From: Pseudomonas sp. TTU2014-080ASC
Lineage (GTDB): Bacteria; Pseudomonadota; Gammaproteobacteria; Pseudomonadales; Pseudomonadaceae
NCBI RefSeq assembly: GCF_001446935.1
Contig: NZ_LKKK01000001.1
Location: forward strand, 558,001 to 622,000
Length of the DNA stretch: 64,000 bases
Reading direction: 5' to 3'
The position numbers were made by a program, and so were the translations under genes. How positions within the stretch are numbered: the stretch's first letter is position 1; every line of letters starts with the position of its first letter. Under the pieces are notes generated by a model. The model did not search any database. It had not been told where the DNA came from and saw nothing but the letters and a program-made list of their open reading frames with translations. Shown one piece after another: positions 30,757 through 40,079 of this stretch.

Positions 30757-31680
30757 ATGAAAGCAATTGACCTTTTTGCCGGTACTGGCGGTTTCAGTAC
30801 TGGCGCAACACGTGCGGGCGTAGAAGTTGTATGGGCCGCAAACCATTGGCCCGATGCCGTGCACTGGCACCAACTTAACCACCCCGGAGCGCAACACCTT
30901 TGCCAAGACCTTCATCAGGCTGACTGGTCTATGGTTCCCGCTCATGACTTGATGCTGGCCAGCCCGTGCTGCCAAGGCCACAGCCGAGCCAGAGGCAAGA
31001 CTCACGGCAACCCTCAGCACGACGCCAGCCGGTCAACCGCCTGGGCGGTTGTATCGGCAGCCGAGTACCACCGGCCAGAATTTATCCTTGTGGAAAATGT
31101 GCCTGAGTTTCTTGGTTGGCAGCTTTACCATCCATGGGAAGCGGCTATGAATGCACTGGGTTACTCAGTAGCGCCGCACATAATCGACGCAGCCGACCAC
31201 GGAGCCCCACAAAATCGGGTGCGTATGTTTCTTGTACTGGCTAAGTCCAAAGCCCCGTTGATGCTGCGGCTGCAAACGCAGCCACACATCCCTGCCAGCA
31301 CCTTTATCGACCTCAGCAACAGCAATAAGTGGTCACCCATTGAGAAGCCTGGCCGCTCAGCAGCAACGCTGCGCAGGATTGCGAGTGGGCGACGTCAGTT
31401 TGGAGACAGATTCATCATGCCCTACTACGGCAGCGGATCGGGGCTTACCGGCCGTAGCCTGAACCGCCCAATTGGCACGATCACCACCCGAGATCGCTGG
31501 GCCATCGTAGACGGTGACCGTATGCGCATGCTTAACCGCTTTGAATGCCGTGCGGCAATGAGCTTCCCCGACACTTACAAAATCCCTGACAACCACAGGC
31601 TGGCTGTTCACATGCTCGGCAACGCCGTTTGCCCTGAGCCAGTACGCAACATCATCAACGCTCTGCAACAAGCCGCCTGA
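30757..31680 (+). CDS. DNA cytosine-5 methyltransferase
   Basis: This 307-residue enzyme shows the C5-methyltransferase motifs in order: I (LFAGTGGFSTG, near residue 6), IV with the catalytic Cys72 (SPCCQGHS), VI (VENVPEF, Glu112), VIII (PQNRVRMFLV) and X (VHMLGNAVCPEP). The target recognition region between 200 and 250 is short. There is no restriction enzyme next to it, so it likely protects phage DNA or marks the host. It precedes xis and int in the pL operon. The ATG at 30757 is set by motif I. Confidence 0.92.
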   Translation: MKAIDLFAGTGGFSTGATRAGVEVVWAANHWPDAVHWHQLNHPGAQHLCQDLHQADWSMVPAHDLMLASPCCQGHSRARGKTHGNPQHDASRSTAWAVVSAAEYHRPEFILVENVPEFLGWQLYHPWEAAMNALGYSVAPHIIDAADHGAPQNRVRMFLVLAKSKAPLMLRLQTQPHIPASTFIDLSNSNKWSPIEKPGRSAATLRRIASGRRQFGDRFIMPYYGSGSGLTGRSLNRPIGTITTRDRWAIVDGDRMRMLNRFECRAAMSFPDTYKIPDNHRLAVHMLGNAVCPEPVRNIINALQQAA

Positions 31681-31822
31681 AGCACCAGGCACTCAGCGAG
31701 CAGCAAATCAATTACCTCATTTGAGATTCGCCCGATGCAAATCAGGTGAACGGACTTCATATGCCCGCTGAAACCACTCAGGCGGCATCCCTTAACCATC
31801 ACTGACAACGAAAGGAAGCCTT
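31681..31822. other. Gap between methyltransferase and excisionase genes
   Basis: Only very short frames occur here, including a 14-codon frame ending at 31805. Nothing convincing was seen. Confidence 0.4.
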
Positions 31823-32020
31823 ATGAGCACTCCACGATGGGTATTGATCCCCAAAGCCGCCGAACTCTTCGGCTACACCGTAAATGCTATCGAGCACAAA
31901 GTTAAAAACGGCATGTGGACGCAAGGCCGCATGTGGCGAAAAGCAAAGGACGGGCGAATCTTCATCAACCTTGAAGAAGTAGATCGCTGGGTAGAAAGCA
32001 CGCCACAAGAGGCTGCATAG
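31823..32020 (+). CDS. xis: Excisionase-like protein
   Basis: This 65-residue basic winged-helix protein (WVLIPKAAELFGYTVNAIEH, then WRKAKDGRIFINLEEVDRWV) has the MerR/excisionase form typical of phage Xis and lies 43 nt before the integrase. AAGGAAG stands shortly before the ATG. It should direct the integrase towards excision. Confidence 0.85.
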   Translation: MSTPRWVLIPKAAELFGYTVNAIEHKVKNGMWTQGRMWRKAKDGRIFINLEEVDRWVESTPQEAA

Positions 32021-32063
32021 CGGCCTGGCAGGACGCCACAGGCCAACGGAGAACACAACGTAA

Positions 32064-33299
32064 ATGAGCAGCACAACACAAGCAAAAGCGAGCCTGGAGG
32101 CCGAGCTGGCAAAACACCCCGGCATCGAGATTCACGGCAACAGCATCCGGGTCGTATTTATGTGGCGCAGACGCCGCTACCGCGAAACCCTCGGGCTCCC
32201 CCTGACCAAAGCCAATATCAAGCACGCTGCCCTGCTACGGGCAGCCGTATTGCATGACATCAAGATCGGCACCTTTGATTACGGTCGGCACTTTCCTAAC
32301 TCGCGTAATGCCACAAATTTCAGCAATACAAAGGATGAACGCCTGCATGCGTTGCTGGAGCGCTACAAGCCGCTTAAGGCTGTCGATATCACCACAGAGA
32401 CGCAGAGTCGCTATTTTGCAGCGTTGGATATCTGCGTAGACCTGTTGGGCGGCAATAGACTGGGCAGCATCTTACTGCCAGAGGATATTCAGAAGCTGCG
32501 GGTTGAGCTAATCGCAGGGCGCGCCACCTCAACGACAAATCATTATCTGGCAACACTAGCGGGCTTCCTGAATTGGTGTGAGAGCAACGGCTACTGCCGC
32601 AAAGGCCTGGCTGAAGCTTGCACACGCTTCACGATGACAGACAGAGACCCAGACCCACTCACCAAGAGTGAGTTTGAGGCGCTGCTGGATAAGGGGTGCC
32701 TGCACCCTATGGACCACGCTGCTATTACGCTGGCGGTGTACACAGGCCTCAGGCCGGGGGAGTTGTGCGCACTGGCACGGGAGGATGTGGATATGGCCAA
32801 CGGGCTGATCCATGTGAACCGGTCAATCACCAGCTCGGGTACGTTCAAACTGCCGAAAACGGGGAAAAAGCGCACGGTTATGCTCTTCCCCCCAGCCCTT
32901 GAAGCCTGCCGGGTGCTGCTGGGCATTAAGCACGGCATAGCCCCTCAAAAGCTGGCGATTGAGCTAAACCGCCATGAGTCAGTACAGGAAACCGTCACGC
33001 CACTGCTGACACCACTGGTACAAGCCCGCAGAAAGCAGATCAATACATGGTTCGTACCCACCGCTTGGAATACCAAGTGGCACAACATTCAGCGCCGGGC
33101 AAAGATCCGCCCACGCCGACCGTATCAAACAAGACACACCTACGCCTGCTGGTGTTTAGTAGCCCGTGGTAACCTTGCGTTCATAGCCAAGCAGATGGGC
33201 CACAAAGACTTCACGATGCTAGTACAGGTGTACGCCAAGTGGATGGACGACGAGTCTCCGAACGAACTTTCTAGCATCTGGGCTGGTATGTCTCGCTGA
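32064..33299 (+). CDS. int: Prophage integrase (tyrosine recombinase)
   Basis: This 411-residue integrase has an N-terminal arm-binding segment (GNSIRVVFMWRRRRYRETLG) of the DUF3596 type, a core-binding domain, and a catalytic domain with Arg in TGLRPGEL, Lys in PKTGKKRTV, Arg in PYQTRHTYACW, His in MGHKDF and Tyr in VQVYAKW. The usual first His of H-x-x-R is a Tyr (YQTR), which occurs in this subfamily. It is the last gene of the pL operon and lies beside the mutS end, so it should be the enzyme for prophage attachment. Confidence 0.93.
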   Translation: MSSTTQAKASLEAELAKHPGIEIHGNSIRVVFMWRRRRYRETLGLPLTKANIKHAALLRAAVLHDIKIGTFDYGRHFPNSRNATNFSNTKDERLHALLERYKPLKAVDITTETQSRYFAALDICVDLLGGNRLGSILLPEDIQKLRVELIAGRATSTTNHYLATLAGFLNWCESNGYCRKGLAEACTRFTMTDRDPDPLTKSEFEALLDKGCLHPMDHAAITLAVYTGLRPGELCALAREDVDMANGLIHVNRSITSSGTFKLPKTGKKRTVMLFPPALEACRVLLGIKHGIAPQKLAIELNRHESVQETVTPLLTPLVQARRKQINTWFVPTAWNTKWHNIQRRAKIRPRRPYQTRHTYACWCLVARGNLAFIAKQMGHKDFTMLVQVYAKWMDDESPNELSSIWAGMSR

Positions 33300-33301
33300 G
33301 C

Positions 33302-33335
33302 TTTGTGGGGTAGACATTTACATCTGCCCCACAAA
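33302..33335. terminator. Long hairpin between int and the convergent toxin gene
   Basis: TTTGTGGGG/CCCCACAAA extends by four more pairs to a 13-bp stem with an 8-nt loop. It lies precisely between the int stop and the stop of the minus-strand GNAT gene. No T run follows, so it may be a two-way terminator or part of the attachment region. Confidence 0.55.
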
Positions 33336-33336
33336 C

Positions 33337-33888
33337 CTAGAAGTTACCATCATCCAAATTCTTCAGCTGACGAAGTGAAAGCATCATTGTAAGTGGCGAC
33401 AGGTCCGGGCAACGCTGAAAACCAGCCTCTTTCGCATAAAAGTCAGCTAAGCGGTCGTTAAGCGGGTGCACAAGGATTGCTGAAATGGCAATATCTTCTG
33501 ACGCAACAATACACCTGCGAATTGCATCTTGAAGCAGATCAACTGAGTACCCGTATCCTTGTGCGGCTACAGTAACCCCCATTCGCCCCAGAATAGTCAC
33601 AGGGTGGACAGTAGGCGAGTTACGCTGATAGCTTTTAGGTATTACATTCTCTCGCACGACCGATCCTGCCGAAAGCGTGTAATACCCTGCCACAATATTA
33701 GTACCCTTAAAGCAAGAGACATAGACAACAGAATGCTTGTTCTCTTGGGCCTTCCTTGCCTTCTTGTGCAGGAAATCATTGATTGTGGCCTCGCCGCAAT
33801 CGAACTCACTTACATCATGAAATTTATTTAATTTTTCAGGTTTACTCAGCTCCACCGGGCTGGTCTGGACATCAATTTCTGTAGGCAC
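33337..33888 (-). CDS. GNAT toxin (TacT/AtaT-like)
   Basis: This 183-residue acetyltransferase is of the kind that blocks translation by acetylating aminoacyl-tRNA. Family patterns are VSEFDCGEATINDFLHKKA, VAGYYTLSAGSV, TVHPVTILGRMGV and FYAKEAGFQRCPD. The acetyl-CoA loop reads AAQGYGYSVDLL, with Ser where the last Gly or Ala of Q-x-x-G-x-G/A is usual. The start overlaps the antitoxin gene by 43 nt. It lies between int and mutS; whether it belongs to the prophage or the chromosome cannot be told without the other attachment end. Confidence 0.88.
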   Translation of the reverse strand: MPTEIDVQTSPVELSKPEKLNKFHDVSEFDCGEATINDFLHKKARKAQENKHSVVYVSCFKGTNIVAGYYTLSAGSVVRENVIPKSYQRNSPTVHPVTILGRMGVTVAAQGYGYSVDLLQDAIRRCIVASEDIAISAILVHPLNDRLADFYAKEAGFQRCPDLSPLTMMLSLRQLKNLDDGNF

Positions 33889-34154
33889 TTGTTACTCCTT
33901 ATTGGATTATCATCAAGCGCCCTCTCGAAACGGCCAAATGCATCATCGTTGAGCAAGAAAAGCTGTCGATCCATGATTACATCCTCGGCCCGCTTGCATG
34001 CAGCCTCCAGAATAAAACTGGTCCGATCAGTCCCCAACAACTCCACAGCCGCATCAATCAGGCTTCTTTTTTTGGTATCTACCCGCATGTTTATTGGCAC
34101 GGGTTTCTCCCTTTCAACCACTGGGCTCGAAAGGCAGTTCATTACTTGGGTCAT
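33846..34154 (-). CDS. DUF1778 ribbon-helix-helix antitoxin (TacA-like)
   Basis: This 102-residue antitoxin has the RHH core PINMRVDTKKRSLIDAAVEL near residues 19-38, a helix with SFILEAACKRAEDVI and a C-terminal toxin-binding part (FERALDDNPIRSN). AGGAGG precedes the ATG. It should neutralise the GNAT toxin and repress the operon. Confidence 0.88.
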   Translation of the reverse strand: MTQVMNCLSSPVVEREKPVPINMRVDTKKRSLIDAAVELLGTDRTSFILEAACKRAEDVIMDRQLFLLNDDAFGRFERALDDNPIRSNKCLQKLMSRPARWS

Positions 34155-34558
34155 TACCCACTCCTCCTAGTGTTACAAATTACAACTCTGAAACTTTTCA
34201 AACCTCCTTAACTGTGTTCACACCCCTCGGGCGTTTCGGTTTTCTTTACACATTAATAGTTCCTCTCTGTGTTTTTGAGCCTATAGACTCGACGCTTACA
34301 CTGGGCATTTAGCCCACGTAGTGCATGATAACATCATGTGTAGCTAATGTATAGCCAGATACACAAATGACTTACAAAATTCACGAACGGCCCCACGGCT
34401 AGAAAATTGGTAGCCGTGATACTCTTAAGAAGCAGCAGGAATCAAAGCAGATCATTTAGCACCAAGTTCTTAGCGCCAATAGAACAGGGCAACCAATAGA
34501 GCCTCTCTCTTGCCCCAAATATGCCCCACGCTTTTAATACAAGACTCGTAAGTTACTG
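34155..34558. other. Intergenic region between the TA module and mutS, probable prophage junction zone
   Basis: This 404-bp AT-rich region holds no gene I can support. It contains the TA promoter, a palindrome CATGATAACATCATG (34324-34338), a perfect 8-bp inverted repeat CACGGCTA/TAGCCGTG (34394-34418), and TTGCCCCAAATATGCCCCAC near 34511. The right attachment site should lie here or next to int, but the core cannot be set without the left end. The mutS promoter must also be here. Confidence 0.5.
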
Positions 34559-37138
34559 ATGAATAAAGCAATTCAAGATTTATCTAGTCATACGCCGATG
34601 ATGCAGCAATATTGGAAGCTGAAGAATCAGCACCCAGATCAGCTGATGTTTTACCGCATGGGCGACTTTTACGAGATTTTCTATGAGGACGCGAAAAAAG
34701 CCGCCAAGTTGCTGGATATCACCTTAACTGCTCGCGGCCAATCAGCCGGTCAGTCCATTCCTATGTGCGGCATTCCGTTCCATGCCGCCGAAGGTTATCT
34801 GGCCAAGCTGGTTAAATTGGGCGAATCCGTCGTGATCTGCGAACAGATCGGCGATCCGGCCACCAGTAAAGGGCCGGTCGAGCGCCAAGTTGTGCGCATC
34901 ATTACCCCCGGCACCGTCAGTGACGAGGCCCTTTTGGATGAGCGCCGCGACAACCTCCTTGCCGCAGTACTCGGAGATGAACGCCTATTCGGCCTGGCGG
35001 TGCTTGATATCACCAGCGGTCGCTTCAGCGTGATGGAAATCAAAGGCTGGGAAAGTCTGCTGGCCGAACTCGAACGCCTCAACCCGGTTGAGCTGTTGAT
35101 CCCGGATGATTGGCCACAAGGTCTGCCTGCCGAAAAGCGCCGAGGCTCACGCCGCCGCGCACCATGGGACTTTGAGCGGGATACCGCGCATAAAAGCCTG
35201 TGCCAACAGTTCGGCACGCAGGATCTCAAAGGCTTTGGCTGCGAGAACCTAACGCTGGCCATCGGGGCCGCTGGTTGCCTGCTGAGCTACGCCAAAGAGA
35301 CGCAACGCACCGCCTTGCCACACTTGCGCAGCCTACGCCACGAGCGCCTGGACGACACGGTCATCCTCGACGGTGCCAGCCGCCGCAACTTGGAGCTGGA
35401 TGTCAACTTGGCCGGTGGCCGCGACAACACCCTGCAATCCGTTGTCGACCGCTGCCAGACTGCTATGGGCAGCCGCCTGCTCAGCCGCTGGTTAAACCGC
35501 CCACTGCGAGATCGTACCGTCCTTGAAGCTCGCCAAGAGTCGATTGCCTGCCTGCTCGAACGCTATCGTTTCGAGACGCTGCAACCTCAACTGAAGGAAA
35601 TCGGCGATCTGGAGCGAATTCTAGCCCGTATCGGCCTGCGTAATGCTCGCCCACGGGACTTGGCCCGCCTGCGCGATGCTCTGGCAGCGCTGCCTGAACT
35701 ACAAATGGCGATGGTCAACCTGGAAGCGCCGCACCTCAGCGAACTGGCCAGCACCATCAGTACCTACCCGGAATTGGCCGATCTGCTCGCCCGCGCCATC
35801 ATCGAAAACCCGCCCGCTGTGATCCGCGATGGCGGCGTACTCAAAACTGGCTATGACGCGGAGCTTGATGAGCTGCAAGCCCTCAGCGAGAACGCTGGTC
35901 AGTATCTGATGGATCTGGAAGCGCGGGAGAAAGCCCGCACCGGCCTGGCCAACCTCAAAGTCGGCTACAACCGTGTTCACGGCTACTTTATTGAGCTGCC
36001 AAGCAAACAGGCCGAGTCAGCTCCGGCCGACTATATCCGTCGCCAAACCCTCAAAGGCGCAGAGCGTTTCATCACGCCAGAGCTGAAAGAATTTGAAGAC
36101 AAGGCGTTGTCGGCCAAAACCCGCGCTCTGGCAAGGGAAAAAATGCTCTACGACGAACTTCTGGAGCAGTTAATTACCCATCTGGGGCCACTTCAGGACA
36201 GCGCGGCTGCTCTGGCCGAACTCGATGTACTCAGTAACCTGAGTGAGCGCGCCCTGAACCTTGATCTGAACCGCCCGCGCTTTGTTGACGAACCGTGCAT
36301 GCGAATTGATCAGGGACGCCACCCGGTGGTGGAGCAAGTGCTGACTACACCGTTCGTGGCCAACGATCTGAATCTGGATGACAACACTCGTATGTTGATC
36401 ATTACCGGCCCGAACATGGGCGGTAAATCCACTTACATGCGCCAGACAGCGCTGATCGTACTGCTCGCCCACATAGGCAGTTTCGTCCCCGCGAAAAGCT
36501 GCGAACTGTCGCTGGTCGACCGCATTTTCACGCGTATTGGCTCCAGTGATGATCTGGCCGGTGGCCGCTCAACCTTTATGGTGGAAATGAGCGAAACCGC
36601 CAATATCCTGCATAACGCTACGGAACACAGCTTGGTGCTGATGGATGAAGTGGGCCGAGGCACCAGCACCTTTGACGGCCTCTCGCTGGCCTGGGCCGCT
36701 GCTGAACAGCTAGCCAAGCTGCGCGCCTATACCTTGTTTGCCACGCATTACTTCGAGCTGACCGTTCTGCCGGAGAGCCAGCCGGTTGTGGCCAACGTGC
36801 ACCTCAATGCCACCGAGCACAACGAACGTATTGTGTTCCTCCACCATGTTCTGCCCGGCCCCGCCAGTCAGAGCTATGGTCTGGCTGTTGCACAACTGGC
36901 GGGTGTACCGAATGAAGTTATTCAGCGTGCTAAAGAACATCTGGCACGCTTGGAAACCACCAGCCTGCCCCACGACGTACCACGCATCCAAGACCAGCAA
37001 AACACAGCGCCGATGCAGAGCGATCTCTTCGCCAGCCTCCCCCACCCTCTGGTGGAAGAATTGCAAAAGATCAATCCAGACGACATTACGCCGCGAAAAG
37101 CACTGGAACTTTTATATGCTTGGAAAACTCGGTTCTAA
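34559..37138 (+). CDS. mutS: DNA mismatch repair protein MutS
   Basis: This 859-residue protein recognises mismatches and small loops and starts methyl-independent repair with MutL. The N-terminal mismatch motif GDFYEIF (Phe-x-Glu, near residue 36) and the Walker [14 protein letters not shown] (near 617) are present. The signature [12 protein letters not shown] and the C-terminal helix-turn-helix are intact. Its 5' flank has been altered by the prophage insertion, but the ORF is complete. Confidence 0.98.
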   Translation: MNKAIQDLSSHTPMMQQYWKLKNQHPDQLMFYRMGDFYEIFYEDAKKAAKLLDITLTARGQSAGQSIPMCGIPFHAAEGYLAKLVKLGESVVICEQIGDPATSKGPVERQVVRIITPGTVSDEALLDERRDNLLAAVLGDERLFGLAVLDITSGRFSVMEIKGWESLLAELERLNPVELLIPDDWPQGLPAEKRRGSRRRAPWDFERDTAHKSLCQQFGTQDLKGFGCENLTLAIGAAGCLLSYAKETQRTALPHLRSLRHERLDDTVILDGASRRNLELDVNLAGGRDNTLQSVVDRCQTAMGSRLLSRWLNRPLRDRTVLEARQESIACLLERYRFETLQPQLKEIGDLERILARIGLRNARPRDLARLRDALAALPELQMAMVNLEAPHLSELASTISTYPELADLLARAIIENPPAVIRDGGVLKTGYDAELDELQALSENAGQYLMDLEAREKARTGLANLKVGYNRVHGYFIELPSKQAESAPADYIRRQTLKGAERFITPELKEFEDKALSAKTRALAREKMLYDELLEQLITHLGPLQDSAAALAELDVLSNLSERALNLDLNRPRFVDEPCMRIDQGRHPVVEQVLTTPFVANDLNLDDNTRMLIITGPNMGGKSTYMRQTALIVLLAHIGSFVPAKSCELSLVDRIFTRIGSSDDLAGGRSTFMVEMSETANILHNATEHSLVLMDEVGRGTSTFDGLSLAWAAAEQLAKLRAYTLFATHYFELTVLPESQPVVANVHLNATEHNERIVFLHHVLPGPASQSYGLAVAQLAGVPNEVIQRAKEHLARLETTSLPHDVPRIQDQQNTAPMQSDLFASLPHPLVEELQKINPDDITPRKALELLYAWKTRF

Positions 37139-37270
37139 ACATCTTGCTCACAAGCTGATAGAATCGCGCGCATTTTTACGATAGCCCGACTTATAGCCTG
37201 AGCCGTGGCCCATACCTAGCCCAAAACCCGCTCAGATGGGATGGGCTAGTGCCCGAGGAGAGAATCAGAC

Positions 37271-37594
37271 ATGACCTTCGTCGTTACCGACAACTGCGTC
37301 AAATGCAAATACACCGACTGCGTTGAAGTGTGCCCGGTGGATTGCTTTTACGAAGGCCCGAACTTCCTGGTGATTCACCCGGATGAGTGCATTGACTGCG
37401 CCCTGTGCGAGCCAGAGTGTCCGGCCCAGGCCATCTTCTCTGAAGACGAAGTGCCTGAAGATCAGCAGGAATATATTGAGCTGAATGCTGAGTTGGCCGA
37501 AGTATGGCCAAACATCACCGAGAAAAAAGATTCTCTGCCTGATGCAGAAGAGTGGGATGGTGTGAAGGACAAACTGCAGTATCTCGAGCGTTAA
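37271..37594 (+). CDS. fdxA: 7Fe ferredoxin FdxA
   Basis: This 107-residue electron carrier has cysteine patterns for one [3Fe-4S] and one [4Fe-4S] cluster ([17 protein letters not shown] and [12 protein letters not shown]). Pseudomonas genomes carry fdxA directly downstream of mutS. GAGGAGAG lies before the ATG. A strong terminator follows. Confidence 0.97.
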   Translation: MTFVVTDNCVKCKYTDCVEVCPVDCFYEGPNFLVIHPDECIDCALCEPECPAQAIFSEDEVPEDQQEYIELNAELAEVWPNITEKKDSLPDAEEWDGVKDKLQYLER

Positions 37595-37611
37595 TTCGCA
37601 GCCAACAACAA

Positions 37612-37636
37612 AAAACCCGCCTTGTGCGGGTTTTTT
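37612..37636 (+). terminator. fdxA terminator
   Basis: AAAACCCGC/GCGGGTTTT with a short loop runs into six T residues, 18 nt after the fdxA stop. Confidence 0.92.
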
Positions 37637-37650
37637 CATTTTTTGCAGGC

Positions 37651-37782
37651 AAAAAAAAAGGGGCGGTTTAACCCGCCCACTCTTTTGTCCCTATTCCCTT
37701 TTTCCTTTCATCATCCTGATGAACTGTTTCCTTACAGCGTCCCTAACCACCATCCTGGCAGTTGTGCTTCTCCCTAAGCACG
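37651..37782 (-). ncRNA. rsmZ: RsmZ small RNA (RsmA/CsrA sponge)
   Basis: The minus strand reads as a 132-nt RNA with eight GGA motifs. Several of these are in hairpin loops: GTGCTT-AGGGAG-AAGCAC, TTCATC-AGGAT-GATGAA, CTGT-AAGGAA-ACAG and CTGCC-AGGAT-GGTGG. It ends in a GGGCGG/CCGCCC terminator with nine T residues. RsmZ sequesters RsmA-type translational repressors under GacS/GacA control. The fdxA-rpoS gap is its known place in Pseudomonas. A promoter TTGATA-16-TAGTAT (37811-37816 and 37789-37794) fits the start near 37782. Confidence 0.95.
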
Positions 37783-37788
37783 GTTTAG

Positions 37789-37816
37789 ATACTATCGTTT
37801 TACAGATTCATATCAA
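37789..37816 (-). promoter_or_regulatory. rsmZ promoter
   Basis: The -35 box TTGATA (37811-37816) and the -10 box TAGTAT (37789-37794) are 16 bp apart and place the transcript start at about 37782. Confidence 0.75.
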
Positions 37817-37941
37817 CTGAGCTTGAGGCAGAAAAAATCAGCTCAGCAGCGCGAAAAGAATTAAAAACACCAATTAAATCAATGGGTTGTTAAATCAAAC
37901 ACAAATCACCTAAGCTTTCTTTAGACCTACTCCTACACAAA

Positions 37942-37959
37942 TGTAAGCCATGGCTTACA
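37942..37959. promoter_or_regulatory. GacA upstream activating sequence of rsmZ
   Basis: TGTAAGCCATGGCTTACA is a perfect 18-bp palindrome matching the GacA site TGTAAG-N6-CTTACA. It lies about 160-180 bp upstream of the rsmZ start, the distance typical of this gene. Confidence 0.93.
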
Positions 37960-37971
37960 AGAAGAGACAAC

Positions 37972-37996
37972 AAAAAGCCCGACTCATGCCGGGCTT
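37972..37996 (-). terminator. rpoS terminator
   Basis: On the minus strand AAGCCCG/CGGGCTT with an 8-nt loop is followed by a T run, 17 nt after the rpoS stop. It separates rpoS from the rsmZ control region. Confidence 0.88.
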
Positions 37997-38012
37997 GGTT
38001 TTCGAAAACCTG

Positions 38013-39011
38013 TCACTGAAACAGGGACTCACTCGACAGGCCATTCTTTTCGAGGATCTCACGGAGCCTTTTAAGTGCCTCCACTTGTATCTGCCTCACA
38101 CGCTCACGTGTCAAGCCTATCTCCTGCCCTACTTCTTCCAACGTCGCACTTTCATGCCCACGCAGGCCAAATCGGCGAATTACTACCTCACGCTGTTTTT
38201 CGGTCAGTTCAGATAGCCACTGATCGATGCTTTGGGACAGATCATCATCCTGCAACAGCTCGCAAGGGTCGGTGGGGCGCTCGTCCGTCAGCGTATCAAG
38301 CAGCGTCTTGTCAGAGTCCTGCCCCAGAGAAACATCAACGGAGGAGACCCGCTCATTCAGGCCCAACATGCGCTTCACTTCACTGACTGGCTTCTCCAGC
38401 AGATTGGCGATTTCCTCAGCAGAAGGCTCATGGTCAAGCTTCTGAGTCAGCTCACGCGCTGCACGCAGATAGATATTTAGTTCTTTTACAACATGAATCG
38501 GTAATCGAATGGTCCGGGTCTGATTCATGATCGCCCGTTCGATTGTCTGGCGAATCCACCACGTCGCGTAGGTAGAAAAACGAAAACCTCGTTCTGGGTC
38601 GAACTTCTCGACGGCACGAATCAATCCTAGATTGCCCTCTTCAATGAGGTCCAACAGTGACAAACCACGATTGACATAACGACGGGCAATTTTGACTACA
38701 AGTCGCAAATTGCTTTCGATCATTCGCTTACGACCAGCCGGATCACCCTTTTGCGCAAGACGTGCGAAATGCACTTCTTCCTCTGGGGTTAGCAGCGGAG
38801 AGAAGCCAATTTCGTTGAGATACAGTTGCGTTGCATCAAGTGCACGGGTGTAGTCAATAAACTTGTGCTGTTTATTGAGCCCAAGGGCTGATGAGTTTTC
38901 TTGGCGGAAGGACTTGTCAGTGACGTCATCGTCTAGAACGACTGTAGGCTCCATGAGGAGCACTTCATCCTCGACGTCAAACTCCGGCGCTTCTTTATGA
39001 TTGAGAGCCAT
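38013..39011 (-). CDS. rpoS: Stationary-phase sigma factor RpoS
   Basis: This 332-residue sigma-38 shows region 1.2 ([17 protein letters not shown]), region 2 ([20 protein letters not shown], then [16 protein letters not shown]), region 3 and region 4 ([20 protein letters not shown]). It directs stationary-phase and stress genes. The order nlpD-rpoS-rsmZ is characteristic of Pseudomonas. The main rpoS promoter is known to lie inside nlpD in related bacteria. Confidence 0.98.
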   Translation of the reverse strand: MALNHKEAPEFDVEDEVLLMEPTVVLDDDVTDKSFRQENSSALGLNKQHKFIDYTRALDATQLYLNEIGFSPLLTPEEEVHFARLAQKGDPAGRKRMIESNLRLVVKIARRYVNRGLSLLDLIEEGNLGLIRAVEKFDPERGFRFSTYATWWIRQTIERAIMNQTRTIRLPIHVVKELNIYLRAARELTQKLDHEPSAEEIANLLEKPVSEVKRMLGLNERVSSVDVSLGQDSDKTLLDTLTDERPTDPCELLQDDDLSQSIDQWLSELTEKQREVVIRRFGLRGHESATLEEVGQEIGLTRERVRQIQVEALKRLREILEKNGLSSESLFQ

Positions 39012-39117
39012 TATTCTTATCCCTTGCTGAGTTCGACAGCAGGCCCCGAATCAACCAACTCCTATGTATCAGCGGGGCCTATCCATTTGCACGCAATTGG
39101 GACAGTAAAGGCTCAGA

Positions 39118-39984
39118 TCATCGTCGAGGCAGGTATTGCAGTGGGTCTACAGGCTTGCCTTGGCGGCGAACCTCAAAATGAAGTTTGACACGGTCAGTCC
39201 CCGTGGAGCCCATTTCCGCAATCTTCTGTCCAGCTTTAACCTTTTGCCCCTCCTGCACCAACAACCTACGGTTGTGTCCATATGCACTGACGTAGGTATC
39301 GCTGTGTTTGATGATCACTAACTCACCGTAACCACGTAGTCCACTTCCCGCATATACGACGGATCCATCAGACGCAGCTAAAACAGGCTGGCCCAATTCT
39401 CCGCTTATATCAATCCCTTTATTCAAACTGCCGTTTGAAGAAAATCGACCAATAACCTGACCATTTGTGGGCCAAATCCACCCAGATGGTGATTTTTCAG
39501 TAGCAGGCAACGAGCTGACCGCAGCACTGGTTTGTGCAGCTGGACGTGACTGTGTTGTAGCAGGCCTAGTTAAAACTACCGTACTAGAGCGGCTCGCACT
39601 ACCACTGCTCGATGGACTAGTCCGTGTAGCCTGAGCCGCACTTGCAACAGAGGAAGTCGCCGGCTGGCCATCAAAACGAATAACCTGACCGACGCGGATA
39701 ACGTATGGCGGAGAAATTTTGTTACGAGCAGCAAGGGCTTTCCAGTCCCAGCCATAACGAAAGGCGATGGAATACAAGGTATCGCCACGCTGTACACGGT
39801 ACTGGCCACTGGTCACAGGTTGGCGACGCTGAGCAGCGTTAGTACTGCTGGTACGATCCTCAACATAAACCTGACTAGACGATGAACTGGTGCAGCCACT
39901 GATAAGAGAACTCAGAACAAAGCCACTCAGCAGGCAGCGAACAGCGCTGGAGCGTATCGACCGTTGTATCGCTGTGATACCCAC
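39118..39984 (-). CDS. nlpD: Lipoprotein NlpD (LysM, degenerate M23 domain)
   Basis: This 288-residue outer-membrane lipoprotein activates a cell-division amidase (AmiC type). It has a signal peptide ending in LISGC (Cys near 31), a LysM domain (YRVQRGDTLYSIAFRYGW) and a C-terminal LytM/M23 domain. Zinc ligands are missing: NKGIDISG has Asn where an active enzyme has His, and LHFEVR has lost the first His of H-x-H. GTG at 39984 is chosen because GGGGAG lies 9 nt upstream and the signal peptide then starts normally. Confidence 0.93.
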   Translation of the reverse strand: MGITAIQRSIRSSAVRCLLSGFVLSSLISGCTSSSSSQVYVEDRTSSTNAAQRRQPVTSGQYRVQRGDTLYSIAFRYGWDWKALAARNKISPPYVIRVGQVIRFDGQPATSSVASAAQATRTSPSSSGSASRSSTVVLTRPATTQSRPAAQTSAAVSSLPATEKSPSGWIWPTNGQVIGRFSSNGSLNKGIDISGELGQPVLAASDGSVVYAGSGLRGYGELVIIKHSDTYVSAYGHNRRLLVQEGQKVKAGQKIAEMGSTGTDRVKLHFEVRRQGKPVDPLQYLPRR

Positions 39985-40079
39985 CCATTTCTCCCCATTC
40001 TTATTGGATTCAATAACAGCAGCCTGCGAGTCTGCCATCATGCCCCTAGAGCTTAGTGCAATAGCCATACCCTGCCGGT

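Noticed and set aside
34394..34418. Inverted repeat CACGGCTA/TAGCCGTG as attachment core or tRNA end
   Set aside because: No tRNA fold could be drawn and the left end is absent for comparison, so no att site is called.
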